Shown here one piece after another: positions 1 through 7,605 of a stretch of DNA of 64,000 nt. The position numbers were made by a program, and so were the translations under genes. Within the stretch, counting starts at the first letter, position 1. Every line of letters starts with the position of its first letter. The notes under the pieces are model-generated. The model did not search any database. It saw only the letters and a list, made by a program, of their open reading frames with translations, and had not been told where the DNA came from. Location: the NCBI RefSeq assembly GCF_004362895.1, contig NZ_SNXI01000011.1:1-64000 (forward strand), read 5' to 3'. This stretch comes from Idiomarina aquatica (lineage in GTDB: Bacteria; Pseudomonadota; Gammaproteobacteria; Enterobacterales; Alteromonadaceae).

Positions 1-57
1 GCGCCTTTATCTGAGTCAAGGTCGCAGACTGACTATAAAACCTACGCCTTATATCCC

Positions 58-72
58 CGCCCTCATCGGGCG
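58..72. repeat. GC-rich hairpin at the break of the SLC13 stub
   Basis: CGCCC and GGGCG form a 5-bp perfect inverted repeat around a 5-nt loop, just downstream of the stub's stop codon. An alternative pairing CCCTC/GAGGG overlaps it and is followed by TTT. It may be a weak terminator or the edge of the sequence that replaced the rest of the transporter gene. Confidence 0.35.
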
Positions 73-77
73 AGGGT

Positions 78-371
78 TTACGGCGAAACTGCTAACTGCA
101 GTAAGGGGTTATCGCCGATGTTTTTCATCCACCCCGCCAGCGCGTCTACAACACCAGAACGCCAAAGCGCCTGGCTGATAACCAACACTGCCGCAACGGT
201 TATAACTGCCGCATTACCAAAGCCTGAAAAAACCTCCGTAGTGGGCACTAGTCCAAGCACGGCGGCCGTCAGCAGCGCCATCATTGCGACTAAGTCGTAG
301 CGCCACTTGTCTATGACCAGTAGCACCAACATCGCCAGTAGGATAATACCAATTAACCATTGATCCAGCAT
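78..371 (-). pseudogene. Truncated SLC13-family permease (N-terminal fragment)
   Basis: This 97-codon reading frame matches the start of SLC13/DASS-type inner-membrane transporters, which are normally about 400-600 residues. It has a hydrophobic helix at residues 5-22, a second around 28-45 and a third around 52-70, followed by the family-typical stretch SGVVDALAGW. The start is an ATG with GAGG eight bases upstream. The similarity runs to about LLQLAV and then meets a stop (TAA, 80-78). None of the three reverse frames to the window edge resumes a transporter-like sequence, so the fragment looks like the stub of a broken gene and not one cut by the window. It could still make a short membrane peptide. 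Family call is from memory of the motif pattern. Confidence 0.65.
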
Positions 372-478
372 ATCGCGTGCCTCGTTATAATTTTAGATAC
401 CTTACACGCAAGCGACGAGTTGTACTAGCGGCTGAACTTAACTATACCTAGTGTATTAGTTACCAAGGAGTTAATACG

Positions 479-1483
479 ATGAGACTGCCTTATACGATGA
501 TAGCAGCGACGCTCTCTGCGTTATTTTTTATCGGCGATGCAAGTGCTGATCACCACAAGTCTGCCAGCGGTTTGGCAACAGCACAAGTTCAGGAGTGGGA
601 TGTGCCATGGGAAGATACGCGGCCCCGAGACCCCTGGGTGCATAACGGTACGGTTTGGTTTGTGGGACAGTCTGGTAACTATGTGGCAACACTTAACCCG
701 GACAGTGGCGATTTTAAACGCTATGAAATCCCCGAGGGTGCACACCCGCATACGGTGATTGTTGATGACCGAGGTGCATGGTACGCCGGTAATCTGGATG
801 AGCATATTGGTCTGGTTAACCCGAATGACGGCAGCGTTAAGCAATTTCCGTTGCCGGGCGGGGGCACCAAAGATAGTCACACCATGGATTTTACCAGTAA
901 CGGTGATATTTACTTTACCGTACAAAATGGCAATCAGTTGGGTTTTTTAGACACCGATAGCGAGCAAATCATGTTGTGGGATGTGCCGACTGATAGTGCT
1001 CGTCCTTATGGCTTAATCGTAGAAAATGACAAACCCTGGGCGACGCTGTTTGGCACCAACAAGTTGGCGACAATCGAAAAGGGTCAACTAAAGGAAATCG
1101 AGCTGAATCGTGACGATAACCGGCCGCGCCGCCTCGGCATGACCAGTGATGGCCATATTTGGTACGTCGACTATAACCAGGGGTATGTCGGTGTTTATGA
1201 TCCGGAGTCCGGCGAGAATAATGACTGGCGTGCTCCCGGTGAAATAAACTCACGGCCCTATGGCATGGCTATCGATAAACGTGATGACGTGTGGTTTGTC
1301 GAAACCGGCATGCAGCCTAACCGCTTGGTGGGTTTTGATACCGAGTCAAAAACCTTTTCTGAACCGATGGAAATACCCAGTGGTGGCGGTACGATTCGCC
1401 ATATGTATTATGACGAATCGACCGATTCGATTTGGTTCGGTACCGATGTCGATACCGTGGGTGTTGTTCGCTTAACGCCTTAA
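479..1483 (+). CDS. Secreted Vgb-like (streptogramin-lyase fold) beta-propeller protein
   Basis: A 334-residue protein with a signal peptide of about 23 residues (cleavage likely after GDASA) and then repeated propeller blades. Each blade carries a W-F/Y-x-x-x-x-G/N pattern such as VWFVGQ, AWYAGN, IYFTVQ and IWYVDY, as in the virginiamycin B lyase/Vgb family. Most members of this family outside antibiotic producers have no proven lyase activity, so the substrate is unknown and a periplasmic role is inferred. AAGGAG at 463-468 is a good ribosome-binding site. The gene is convergent with the DUF4198 gene, with one base between their stops. Confidence 0.75.
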   Translation: MRLPYTMIAATLSALFFIGDASADHHKSASGLATAQVQEWDVPWEDTRPRDPWVHNGTVWFVGQSGNYVATLNPDSGDFKRYEIPEGAHPHTVIVDDRGAWYAGNLDEHIGLVNPNDGSVKQFPLPGGGTKDSHTMDFTSNGDIYFTVQNGNQLGFLDTDSEQIMLWDVPTDSARPYGLIVENDKPWATLFGTNKLATIEKGQLKEIELNRDDNRPRRLGMTSDGHIWYVDYNQGYVGVYDPESGENNDWRAPGEINSRPYGMAIDKRDDVWFVETGMQPNRLVGFDTESKTFSEPMEIPSGGGTIRHMYYDESTDSIWFGTDVDTVGVVRLTP

Positions 1484-1484
1484 G

Positions 1485-2315
1485 TTACAGCGATAAAACC
1501 TCTAAAACGGCCACATAGGAGCCCTGGCGTTGGGTCGCTGGGGCTTCTGCGTTATTGTCCTGGTATTCAGCTTCTAACCAGTACATGCCAGGCTCGTCCA
1601 CGCTAAAGCTGACTTCGCCTTTGTTATTCGTGGTTAGCGACACTTCGTCAGCTTGGTCACGATAGCGCTCTGCACCTTTGACTAACAAAATGTTAGTCCC
1701 CGCAGCAGGTTTTCCGTCCATCATAAAGGTAAAATTGATGGTTTCACCGGTGTACAGGTCGTTAGGATGTGTGCCGGGTTCCAACTCAAGGCCTCTGCCT
1801 GTCGCGCCCAGCGTGTCGTAGGTCGGCATACCCGCAGTCACAAACGTTTCTACTCGACGTGAACGCTCGCTAACCTCTAACTGCTTGGCGCTTTTTGGCA
1901 CTTCCTTATAAAAGTCCGCGTTACTTTTTTGACTGCCACGAGGCGGCCAGAATTGCCGCTGGCCATTGTCATCAACCCAGCGCGCCGTTAACCCTGAGCT
2001 GGCTGAATAAATGGTGTAAGTACCTTCTTGTTCAAGCTCGATATCAAACACCGAACGGTACTTACCCTTATGACCGTTCTCCAGGGTGATGGCGTTACCA
2101 TCAGGGCCCATGGCGTTAACGCGATCTAACGCCAGAGGGAAATGATCAGGATAAAACAGGCCATTGGCGATGGCCGCGTCAAAGGTTACCCATTCTGCTT
2201 CGCCGGAAACAACGGTATGGCTTGGTTTTATCCAGATTCGGTGGGCATTCGAGCTGGTGCTGGCAAATAACGTGAGTACTGCCAGGCTAGTGGTTAATAC
2301 AGAAGATAATTTCAT
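1485..2315 (-). CDS. DUF4198 periplasmic protein
   Basis: About 276 residues from the preferred ATG at 2315, which has GGAG about 9 nt upstream; a longer frame from 2339 adds eight residues ahead of the signal peptide. The N-terminus (MKLSSVLTTSLAVLTLF, then AHRIW) is an export signal with mature His near the N-terminus. The remainder is beta-rich, ending in an Ig-like segment (GEVSFSVDEPGMYWLEA). DUF4198 proteins often sit beside TonB-dependent metal or iron uptake genes. It lies 30 nt after the PepSY-DUF2271 gene and is probably co-transcribed with it. Molecular function is not known. Confidence 0.75.
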   Translation of the reverse strand: MKLSSVLTTSLAVLTLFASTSSNAHRIWIKPSHTVVSGEAEWVTFDAAIANGLFYPDHFPLALDRVNAMGPDGNAITLENGHKGKYRSVFDIELEQEGTYTIYSASSGLTARWVDDNGQRQFWPPRGSQKSNADFYKEVPKSAKQLEVSERSRRVETFVTAGMPTYDTLGATGRGLELEPGTHPNDLYTGETINFTFMMDGKPAAGTNILLVKGAERYRDQADEVSLTTNNKGEVSFSVDEPGMYWLEAEYQDNNAEAPATQRQGSYVAVLEVLSL

Positions 2316-2345
2316 AAATAATGCTCCAGGTATTGGCAATCAAGG

Positions 2346-3407
2346 TTAAGGAAGTAGGTGGAGTGTTACCGAGCCCAATTCGTGTTCACCTGACTCAGTT
2401 ACTGACAAGGCATTGGTTAACGGTAGTGTGAGAGGTAAACGCAGTAGCTCGCGGCCACCGACTTCCCGGGCGGCTTCGATATACAGGTAATAGTTGCCGG
2501 GTTGCAGTTGTGGCAGCTGTTTTAACAGCGGAGTTAGCTCTACAGTCTGTGTGCCCGGCCGACGAGTGGCACCTGATACACCATCGATAGGCATTTCTGC
2601 CATGCGACCGCTGCGGCGCCACCATTGACGCAGGTCTTTAAGCCACTTTTCACTCTCATTGTTGGCTAAGCGTAAGTCATACCATACGGCAATATCAGCG
2701 ACTCGCTGTTGACGCTCGTTAGCCAACCAGACGGCAACATAAGGTGGATGATATTCTGCGACATTAAGCCGTGGTATTTCGATACTGAGTGTCGCCGTTG
2801 GTAAGGGCTTATCGGCGGCATGGGCTGATCCGATAATGGCAAACAAGGGAATCATGAAACCGGCCAGAATCAGTGGCCAGGTGGATTTTCGTCCTTTACT
2901 GTATTTATTCAAAAGTAATAACCCCGTCATGGTAAAAATTATGCTGGCGATGGCAAAAACATCAATAAACAGACTCCAGATAAAGCCGGTATTGCGAGCT
3001 TTATGCAGATCATTTAAATAAGCAATCCAGCCACGATCGGTATTTTCGCCGTAAATCTCACCGCTGGTTAAATCGACACTAAACCAACGGTCGCCACCGG
3101 GTTGCGGCATGCCGACGTAAAGCTCGTAGTCACTCCATTCAATTTGCGCATTGTTGCTAAGTGCATAACCGGACTGTTCCGCATACCATTGTTCGAACGC
3201 TGCGGGGAGCGCGTCACTACCGGATGCACTCGATAACTGGTCCAGGGTGTTTTTAGGCAAGGACGTTTCGAACACCTCCACATCCGGGCTTGATTCAATC
3301 CAGCCGGCGTGGTTTAACGTAATACCGGTAACCGAAAACAGTAGCATGCCGATTAGGCAAATTGCCGAGCTGATCCAGTGCCAGTCTTTAATGGTTTTAG
3401 CGCGCAT
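2346..3407 (-). CDS. PepSY-associated membrane protein fused to a DUF2271 domain
   Basis: 353 residues from ATG 3407; a TTG at 3437 would extend it by ten residues but lies about 10 nt from the inferred transcription start. Order of parts: a TM helix (about 10-32), a periplasmic PepSY-like region, a second TM helix preceded by the PepSY-TM signature LHKARNTGFIWSLFID, then a short cytoplasmic link, a third hydrophobic segment ending GSAHAADK that looks like a signal peptide, and a C-terminal DUF2271 domain (about 205-350). Such proteins are commonly iron-repressed and located near siderophore or haem uptake genes. The neighbours are a DUF4198 gene downstream and a divergent fpr. The exact role is unknown. 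Confidence 0.7.
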   Translation of the reverse strand: MRAKTIKDWHWISSAICLIGMLLFSVTGITLNHAGWIESSPDVEVFETSLPKNTLDQLSSASGSDALPAAFEQWYAEQSGYALSNNAQIEWSDYELYVGMPQPGGDRWFSVDLTSGEIYGENTDRGWIAYLNDLHKARNTGFIWSLFIDVFAIASIIFTMTGLLLLNKYSKGRKSTWPLILAGFMIPLFAIIGSAHAADKPLPTATLSIEIPRLNVAEYHPPYVAVWLANERQQRVADIAVWYDLRLANNESEKWLKDLRQWWRRSGRMAEMPIDGVSGATRRPGTQTVELTPLLKQLPQLQPGNYYLYIEAAREVGGRELLRLPLTLPLTNALSVTESGEHELGSVTLHLLP

Positions 3408-3453
3408 AACGATGTAACAACAACTATTTGGTGACAACAGAACTTGGTGTTAC

Positions 3454-3481
3454 TCTATATGCAAACAATTCGCATTTACAA
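3454..3481 (-). promoter_or_regulatory. Promoter with a Fur-box-like palindrome in the spacer
   Basis: Read on the minus strand, a -35 TTGTAA (3481-3476) and a -10 TATAGA (3459-3454) are separated by 16 bp. The spacer holds ATGCGAATTGTTTGCAT, an imperfect palindrome (ATGCnAAnnnTTnGCAT) resembling gammaproteobacterial Fur boxes. A bound Fur dimer would block the promoter of the PepSY-DUF2271/DUF4198 pair and might also affect the divergent fpr. Assignment to Fur is inference from the palindrome and the families controlled. Confidence 0.5.
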
Positions 3482-3529
3482 TATAGTAATCGTGGATGCA
3501 TTCTTTAGTAAAAGTTAAGAGCAGGTGTT

Positions 3530-4312
3530 ATGAGAAGTATTATTTCGGAAACGGTCACAGCTGTACGTCATTGGAACGATACCCTGTTTAGCTTTAAAAC
3601 CACGCGCAAGCCGACGTTTACCTTCGAAAATGGTCAATTTGTGATGATGGGTTTGCAGCTGGAAGATAAGCCGTTGTTGCGTGCCTACAGCATTGCCAGC
3701 GCTAATTACGAAGACGAGCTGGAGTTTTTTAGTATCAAAGTGCCGGACGGCGCACTCACGTCGCGCTTACAACATATTCAGGTGGGAGATGAAGTAGTGT
3801 TATCGACCCGCCCTACCGGAACACTGGTGCCGGGCCATCTGCTACCCGGCAAGAATTTATACTTGCTCGCGACCGGCACTGGACTGGCGCCGTTTATGAG
3901 TGTGATAAAAGATCCTGATATGTACGAGCGCTTCGATAAAATCGTGCTAGTACACGGAGTACGTTATGTATCGGAACTAGCGTATCAGGAAGAGATTCAG
4001 CAGCAATTGCCAAACAATGAGTTCTTTGGCGACTGGGTACGTGAAAAGCTAATTTATTACCCGACAGTAACTCGTGAGGCGTTTATGGACGAGGCGCACC
4101 AACAACGCATTACCACGCTTCTGGAAACAGACACGTTAACGCAGCAACTTGGCTTGCCGGCGATCGACCCGGCCAGCGACCGCTTTATGCTGTGCGGAAA
4201 CAACGCTATGCTGGATGATATTATGGCGATACTAAATGGCCGCGGATTTACCAAAGCCACCTCACGCAAACAAGGTGACTATGTGATTGAACAGGCCTTT
4301 TTGGAAAAATAA
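3530..4312 (+). CDS. fpr: Ferredoxin/flavodoxin-NADP(+) reductase
   Basis: 260 residues, typical for bacterial Fpr. It transfers electrons between NADPH and ferredoxin or flavodoxin through FAD, in the cytoplasm. The FAD-binding motif RAYSIAS sits near residue 50, the NADP-binding motif LATGTGLAPFMS near 114, and the C-terminal region keeps CGNNAMLDD followed by a C-terminal aromatic segment. It is divergent from the putative Fur-controlled pair. The next gene, a glycosylase, is read from only about 20 nt downstream in the same direction, so this is probably the first gene of a longer transcript. Confidence 0.93.
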   Translation: MRSIISETVTAVRHWNDTLFSFKTTRKPTFTFENGQFVMMGLQLEDKPLLRAYSIASANYEDELEFFSIKVPDGALTSRLQHIQVGDEVVLSTRPTGTLVPGHLLPGKNLYLLATGTGLAPFMSVIKDPDMYERFDKIVLVHGVRYVSELAYQEEIQQQLPNNEFFGDWVREKLIYYPTVTREAFMDEAHQQRITTLLETDTLTQQLGLPAIDPASDRFMLCGNNAMLDDIMAILNGRGFTKATSRKQGDYVIEQAFLEK

Positions 4313-4332
4313 CAGACGCTCGGGGATGCGCT

Positions 4333-4911
4333 ATCAGCTGGCACCAATTACTGACCGACATTCGAGCTTGTCAGCTCTGTGATAAACACCTGCCGTTGGG
4401 TGCCCGGCCGGTGGTTCAATTTCATCCTAATGCGCGCATTCTGATTGCCGGACAGGCACCAGGCCGCCGGGTACATGAGTCAGGTAAGCCATTTGATGAT
4501 CCGAGCGGCGACCGATTGCGCGACTGGATGGGTGTAGATAAAGCCGACTTTTACGATCCTCAGCAGTTGGCTATTGTGCCAATGGGTTTTTGCTATCCTG
4601 GTACCGGCAAATCCGGCGACTTGCCGCCGCGTAAGGAGTGTGCGGATACCTGGCGTGCGTCCATACTCGCTGAGCTGCCAAATCTTGAGCTTATTTTAGC
4701 TATAGGCCAATACGCCCAGCAATGGCACGTAAAGAAAACGACCAGGCAAACATTAACCCAGCGCGTAAAAGATTGGCAAATGCACCTGGAACAGGGAGTT
4801 TTGCCATTGCCACACCCCAGCCCGCGTAATAATCTATGGTTACGTAAAAACCCCTGGTTTGAAGTCGAGGTTTTGCCCGAACTTAAGCAGCGCATTGCGC
4901 AATTGAGGTGA
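4333..4911 (+). CDS. Uracil-DNA glycosylase family protein; start codon unclear
   Basis: A uracil-DNA glycosylase superfamily (PF03167) protein of about 190 residues. Motif A is GQAPGRRVHESG with DDPSGDRLRDW after it, and the C-terminal HPSPRN motif is present. The conserved N-terminal segment with CQLC lies upstream of the first canonical in-frame start (TTG 4396), and the frame between the stop at 4288 and 4396 has no ATG, GTG or TTG. The coordinates begin at an ATC codon, chosen only to include the conserved region. An ATG at 4326 would be in frame if one base (C4329) were absent. Either a rare start or a one-base insertion is likely. It removes uracil or damaged bases by family inference. 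Confidence 0.75.
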   Translation: MSWHQLLTDIRACQLCDKHLPLGARPVVQFHPNARILIAGQAPGRRVHESGKPFDDPSGDRLRDWMGVDKADFYDPQQLAIVPMGFCYPGTGKSGDLPPRKECADTWRASILAELPNLELILAIGQYAQQWHVKKTTRQTLTQRVKDWQMHLEQGVLPLPHPSPRNNLWLRKNPWFEVEVLPELKQRIAQLR

Positions 4912-4915
4912 CACT

Positions 4916-5434
4916 ATGCGGGTGTTCTATTCTTATCTGCGCCTGATTACTTTTATTTTTGGCGTGCTTATTGGTGTGCAGGTTCCACACTTTGTCGACC
5001 AATATGGTAAAGCACTTCAGTCGCATGCAATCGAGTCACAGCAAGCACTTGATGAATTTCAGCAAGAAGCAGACCGTTATTTTAATGGCGATATCGAACA
5101 GCTAATAGCCTATTACCGAGAATCAGGTGATCAGGTGTTTAGCGAGGGTGGTGATAGCATCGATGCTATTTACCAACGTAATCAGCAGTTACAACAGGCG
5201 TTATCTAATTACCAACAGAGTCTGCGGTCCGCCTACTGGCAAACCTTCGTTGGTCCGCAAACGGATATTCGAAGCGAAGTGGTGACAAGTTACACTTATG
5301 CCATTCAGCTGACACCGCATGCGATGGCCATTGGTTTGATTTTAGGGCTTCTCGTGGCTGTGATAATGGAGTCTTTGCTGCGTTTACTGTTATTACCTCT
5401 GCGAAAGAAGCAAACGGGAGAACAACATGGATAA
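4916..5434 (+). CDS. DUF2937 family inner-membrane protein
   Basis: 172 residues with one TM helix at about 8-25 and a second at about 137-160. Between them is a 110-residue, glutamine-rich, probably coiled-coil periplasmic region (for example QQALDEFQQEADRYF). This is the DUF2937 layout; no function is known for the family. The ATG is 4 nt after the glycosylase stop and the 3' end overlaps the deaminase gene by 8 nt, so translation of the three genes is probably coupled. Confidence 0.7.
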   Translation: MRVFYSYLRLITFIFGVLIGVQVPHFVDQYGKALQSHAIESQQALDEFQQEADRYFNGDIEQLIAYYRESGDQVFSEGGDSIDAIYQRNQQLQQALSNYQQSLRSAYWQTFVGPQTDIRSEVVTSYTYAIQLTPHAMAIGLILGLLVAVIMESLLRLLLLPLRKKQTGEQHG

Positions 5435-5867
5435 ATTTATGGAAGCCGCGTTGGCTGAGGCAAAAAAGGGTATGGAAACGGGTGGTATTCCGATTGGCTC
5501 AGTGATTGTTCACAACGGTGAAATTATCGGCCGCGGACATAATCAACGCGTACAACAAGGTAGTGCAACTCTGCATGGCGAAATGGATGCACTGGAAAAT
5601 GCCGGACGTCAGCCGGCATCGGTTTATAAAAATAGCGTTCTCTATACGACGTTGTCGCCCTGCCCGATGTGTACAGGGGCTATTTTGCTGTACGGCATAC
5701 CAAAAGTGGTGATTGGCGAGAACAAGACCTTTATGGGCGAGGAAGAGCTGTTAAGATCACGAGGCGTAGAAGTCGAAGTGGTGCAGGCAGAGCCCTGTAT
5801 TGCATTGATGCAGACGTTTATTCAGCAGTCACCGCAATTGTGGAACGAAGATATTGGCTGTGAGTAG
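5427..5867 (+). CDS. Cytosine deaminase-like nucleoside/base deaminase (FCY1-type)
   Basis: 146 residues, a single CDA-fold domain. Zinc ligands and catalytic acid are visible: H50-G-E52 (ATLHGEMDALENAGR) and the PCPMC motif with C79 and C82. The context TLSPCPMCTGAILLYGIPK and the ending LWNEDIG resemble the fungal cytosine deaminase FCY1, more than guanine deaminases or the tRNA deaminase TadA. Predicted reaction: cytosine + water to uracil + ammonia. Guanine or another base cannot be excluded. It overlaps the DUF2937 gene by 8 nt and is followed 27 nt later by yjjG. Confidence 0.8.
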   Translation: MDKFMEAALAEAKKGMETGGIPIGSVIVHNGEIIGRGHNQRVQQGSATLHGEMDALENAGRQPASVYKNSVLYTTLSPCPMCTGAILLYGIPKVVIGENKTFMGEEELLRSRGVEVEVVQAEPCIALMQTFIQQSPQLWNEDIGCE

Positions 5868-5894
5868 TGAATAATAGCTTCGGGAGTAGTAGTT

Positions 5895-6578
5895 ATGCCA
5901 TACGATTGGGTTGTCTTTGACGCCGACGAAACCTTGTTTAGTTTTGATGCCCGAAAGGGTCTGGAAACCCTGTTTTGGCGTTATGAATTAGACTTTAATG
6001 AGGCTGTTTTTAGCCAATTTAAAACCGTCAACGCGCCGCTGTGGCAAGGCTTTCAGCAAGGTAAGCTACAAGCTAAAGACATCAAGCAACGACGTTTTGT
6101 GCCCTGGGAACCATACTTTGGTAAGCCCTCAGAAGCAATCAATTTGGAATTTATGCAGTGCATGGCCGACGTTAGCGAAACCATTGAAGGCACACGCAGG
6201 TTGTTGGATACCCTGCACGGCAATACTCGCATGGGTATTATCACCAATGGCTTCACCGAGCTGCAACAAGAACGCCTGCAAAAAACACAAACCGATAAGT
6301 ACTTTGAGTTTTTGGTGGTTTCAGAAGAAGTGGGAATGGCTAAACCCGATCCGGAAATCTTCCACCATACCCACAGAAACCACATTAACGAGTCAGTCCC
6401 AGCCGAGCGAATTCTGATGGTCGGTGACAATCCGCACTCCGATATTCTCGGCGGTATCAACGCCGGCTGGCATACGTGCTGGTTTAAACGCGGCGATGAT
6501 GCTGATAACAGCAATATCGAAGCTAATCACACGATAACTCACTTAGATGAGCTAACCGCGCTACTGGCAAATAGTTGA
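5895..6578 (+). CDS. yjjG: Pyrimidine 5'-nucleotidase (HAD family)
   Basis: 227 residues, the usual YjjG length. HAD motif I FDADETL is at residues 8-14, motif II TNG around 117-119, and motifs III/IV are AKPDPEIF and MVGDNPHSDI. E. coli YjjG dephosphorylates pyrimidine nucleoside monophosphates, including non-canonical ones, and limits their incorporation into DNA. It is the last gene of the fpr/glycosylase/DUF2937/deaminase run and is convergent with the methyltransferase gene. Confidence 0.9.
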   Translation: MPYDWVVFDADETLFSFDARKGLETLFWRYELDFNEAVFSQFKTVNAPLWQGFQQGKLQAKDIKQRRFVPWEPYFGKPSEAINLEFMQCMADVSETIEGTRRLLDTLHGNTRMGIITNGFTELQQERLQKTQTDKYFEFLVVSEEVGMAKPDPEIFHHTHRNHINESVPAERILMVGDNPHSDILGGINAGWHTCWFKRGDDADNSNIEANHTITHLDELTALLANS

Positions 6579-6590
6579 GTCCGTCCACGA

Positions 6591-7052
6591 CTAAAGCCAT
6601 CGGTTCGCTTTGCTGCGGTAGTCTTGGTAGGCTTGGCCGAATTTCTCGGTTAAAATGCGCTCTTCGGGTTTTATCTGAAACGCATTCATATAGAACATGT
6701 AAGCCGGTAAGCCAAACAAGGCCACCATGTTACCGAGGTATAATCCCCAGCCCAGTAGTATAAATGCAAAACCCAGGTACATCGGGTTGCGGGTGACACG
6801 GTAGATGCCGGTAGTTACGATGGTAGAGGTTTTTTCGGGGTTAGATGGATGTACCGTTGTTTGGGCCCGCCGAAAACTAATCGCCGCTACCAGTGGCAGA
6901 ATGACACCCAGTATCGCTACAGCAAGCGAGATCCAATTGGGTAGAGGCCCAAACTGCACTTGCGGGAACAATGACGCGACTAATAACATCAAGCCGGCGA
7001 CTAGCACGACGATAATCACCGGTGGTATTTTGAGCTCGAGCGCTTTCATCAT
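6591..7052 (-). CDS. ICMT-like membrane methyltransferase
   Basis: 153 residues, four or so hydrophobic helices, and the isoprenylcysteine carboxyl methyltransferase/phospholipid methyltransferase signature GIYRVTRNPMYLGF followed by a conserved E near the C-terminus (KPEERIL). It probably uses S-adenosylmethionine at the inner membrane; the acceptor is not known. Its 5' end is only 13 nt from the divergent DUF1415 gene, so the two promoters must lie inside the opposing coding regions or be very compact. Confidence 0.8.
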   Translation of the reverse strand: MMKALELKIPPVIIVVLVAGLMLLVASLFPQVQFGPLPNWISLAVAILGVILPLVAAISFRRAQTTVHPSNPEKTSTIVTTGIYRVTRNPMYLGFAFILLGWGLYLGNMVALFGLPAYMFYMNAFQIKPEERILTEKFGQAYQDYRSKANRWL

Positions 7053-7065
7053 TTAGGAGTCTTTT

Positions 7066-7605
7066 GTGTTGAGCGATGTTGTGATTATTAGCCAAACCGA
7101 GGCTTGGGTGCAACGGCTGATTGTTAAATACAATATCTGTCCGTTTGCACGCAAGGAATTAGAGCAGCAAACCGTCCGTTATGTTGTTTTTAACGATACG
7201 CAGTTCGAAGCGACACTGGATAAATTGATTAACGAATGCCGTTACCTGGATGAGAACCCGGGCACAGAAACCACCTTGCTAATACTGCCAACGTTTAAAA
7301 ATTTCGACGATTTTCTTGATTTAATTGCGGTAGCGGAGCGGCTATTAGCCATGAGCAGCTATGAAGGCGTTTACCAGCTGGCGCACTTCCACCCTGACTA
7401 CTGTTTTGAAGGTGAAGCGGTTGACGACCCAGCCAATTACACTAACCGCTCACCGCATCCAACCTTGCACATTCTGCGAGAAGAATCGATGGCACAGGCG
7501 CTTGCGCAAACCGATAGCCCTGAGGCAATCCCCGAGCGTAATATTGAGTTCGCACGTCGTAAAGGCGCACAATTCTTTGAGGCTATTTTAAAGGATATTG
7601 TTTAG
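7066..7605 (+). CDS. DUF1415 family protein
   Basis: 179 residues from a GTG start with AGGAG at 7055-7059. The conserved N-terminus of DUF1415 is clear (TEAWVQRLIVKYNICPFA), as is the central HFHPDYCFEG and later NRSPHPTLHILRE. The family is soluble and cytoplasmic, of unknown function. Conserved Cys and His residues (NICPFA, FHPDYCFEG) would suit a metal or redox site, which is speculation. The last 18 nt overlap the convergent pldA gene. Confidence 0.85.
   Translation: MLSDVVIISQTEAWVQRLIVKYNICPFARKELEQQTVRYVVFNDTQFEATLDKLINECRYLDENPGTETTLLILPTFKNFDDFLDLIAVAERLLAMSSYEGVYQLAHFHPDYCFEGEAVDDPANYTNRSPHPTLHILREESMAQALAQTDSPEAIPERNIEFARRKGAQFFEAILKDIV

Noticed and set aside
1-77. Integron attC or att site at the left edge
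   Set aside because: The hairpin is short and I see no matching core sites; the needed sequence lies outside the window.
521-925. 134-codon minus-strand open frame inside the beta-propeller gene
   Set aside because: It is antisense to a clearly coding gene with signal peptide and repeats, and its product has no recognisable family features.
6053-6514. 153-codon minus-strand frame within yjjG
   Set aside because: Shadow of the HAD nucleotidase frame; composition and motifs do not support a gene.
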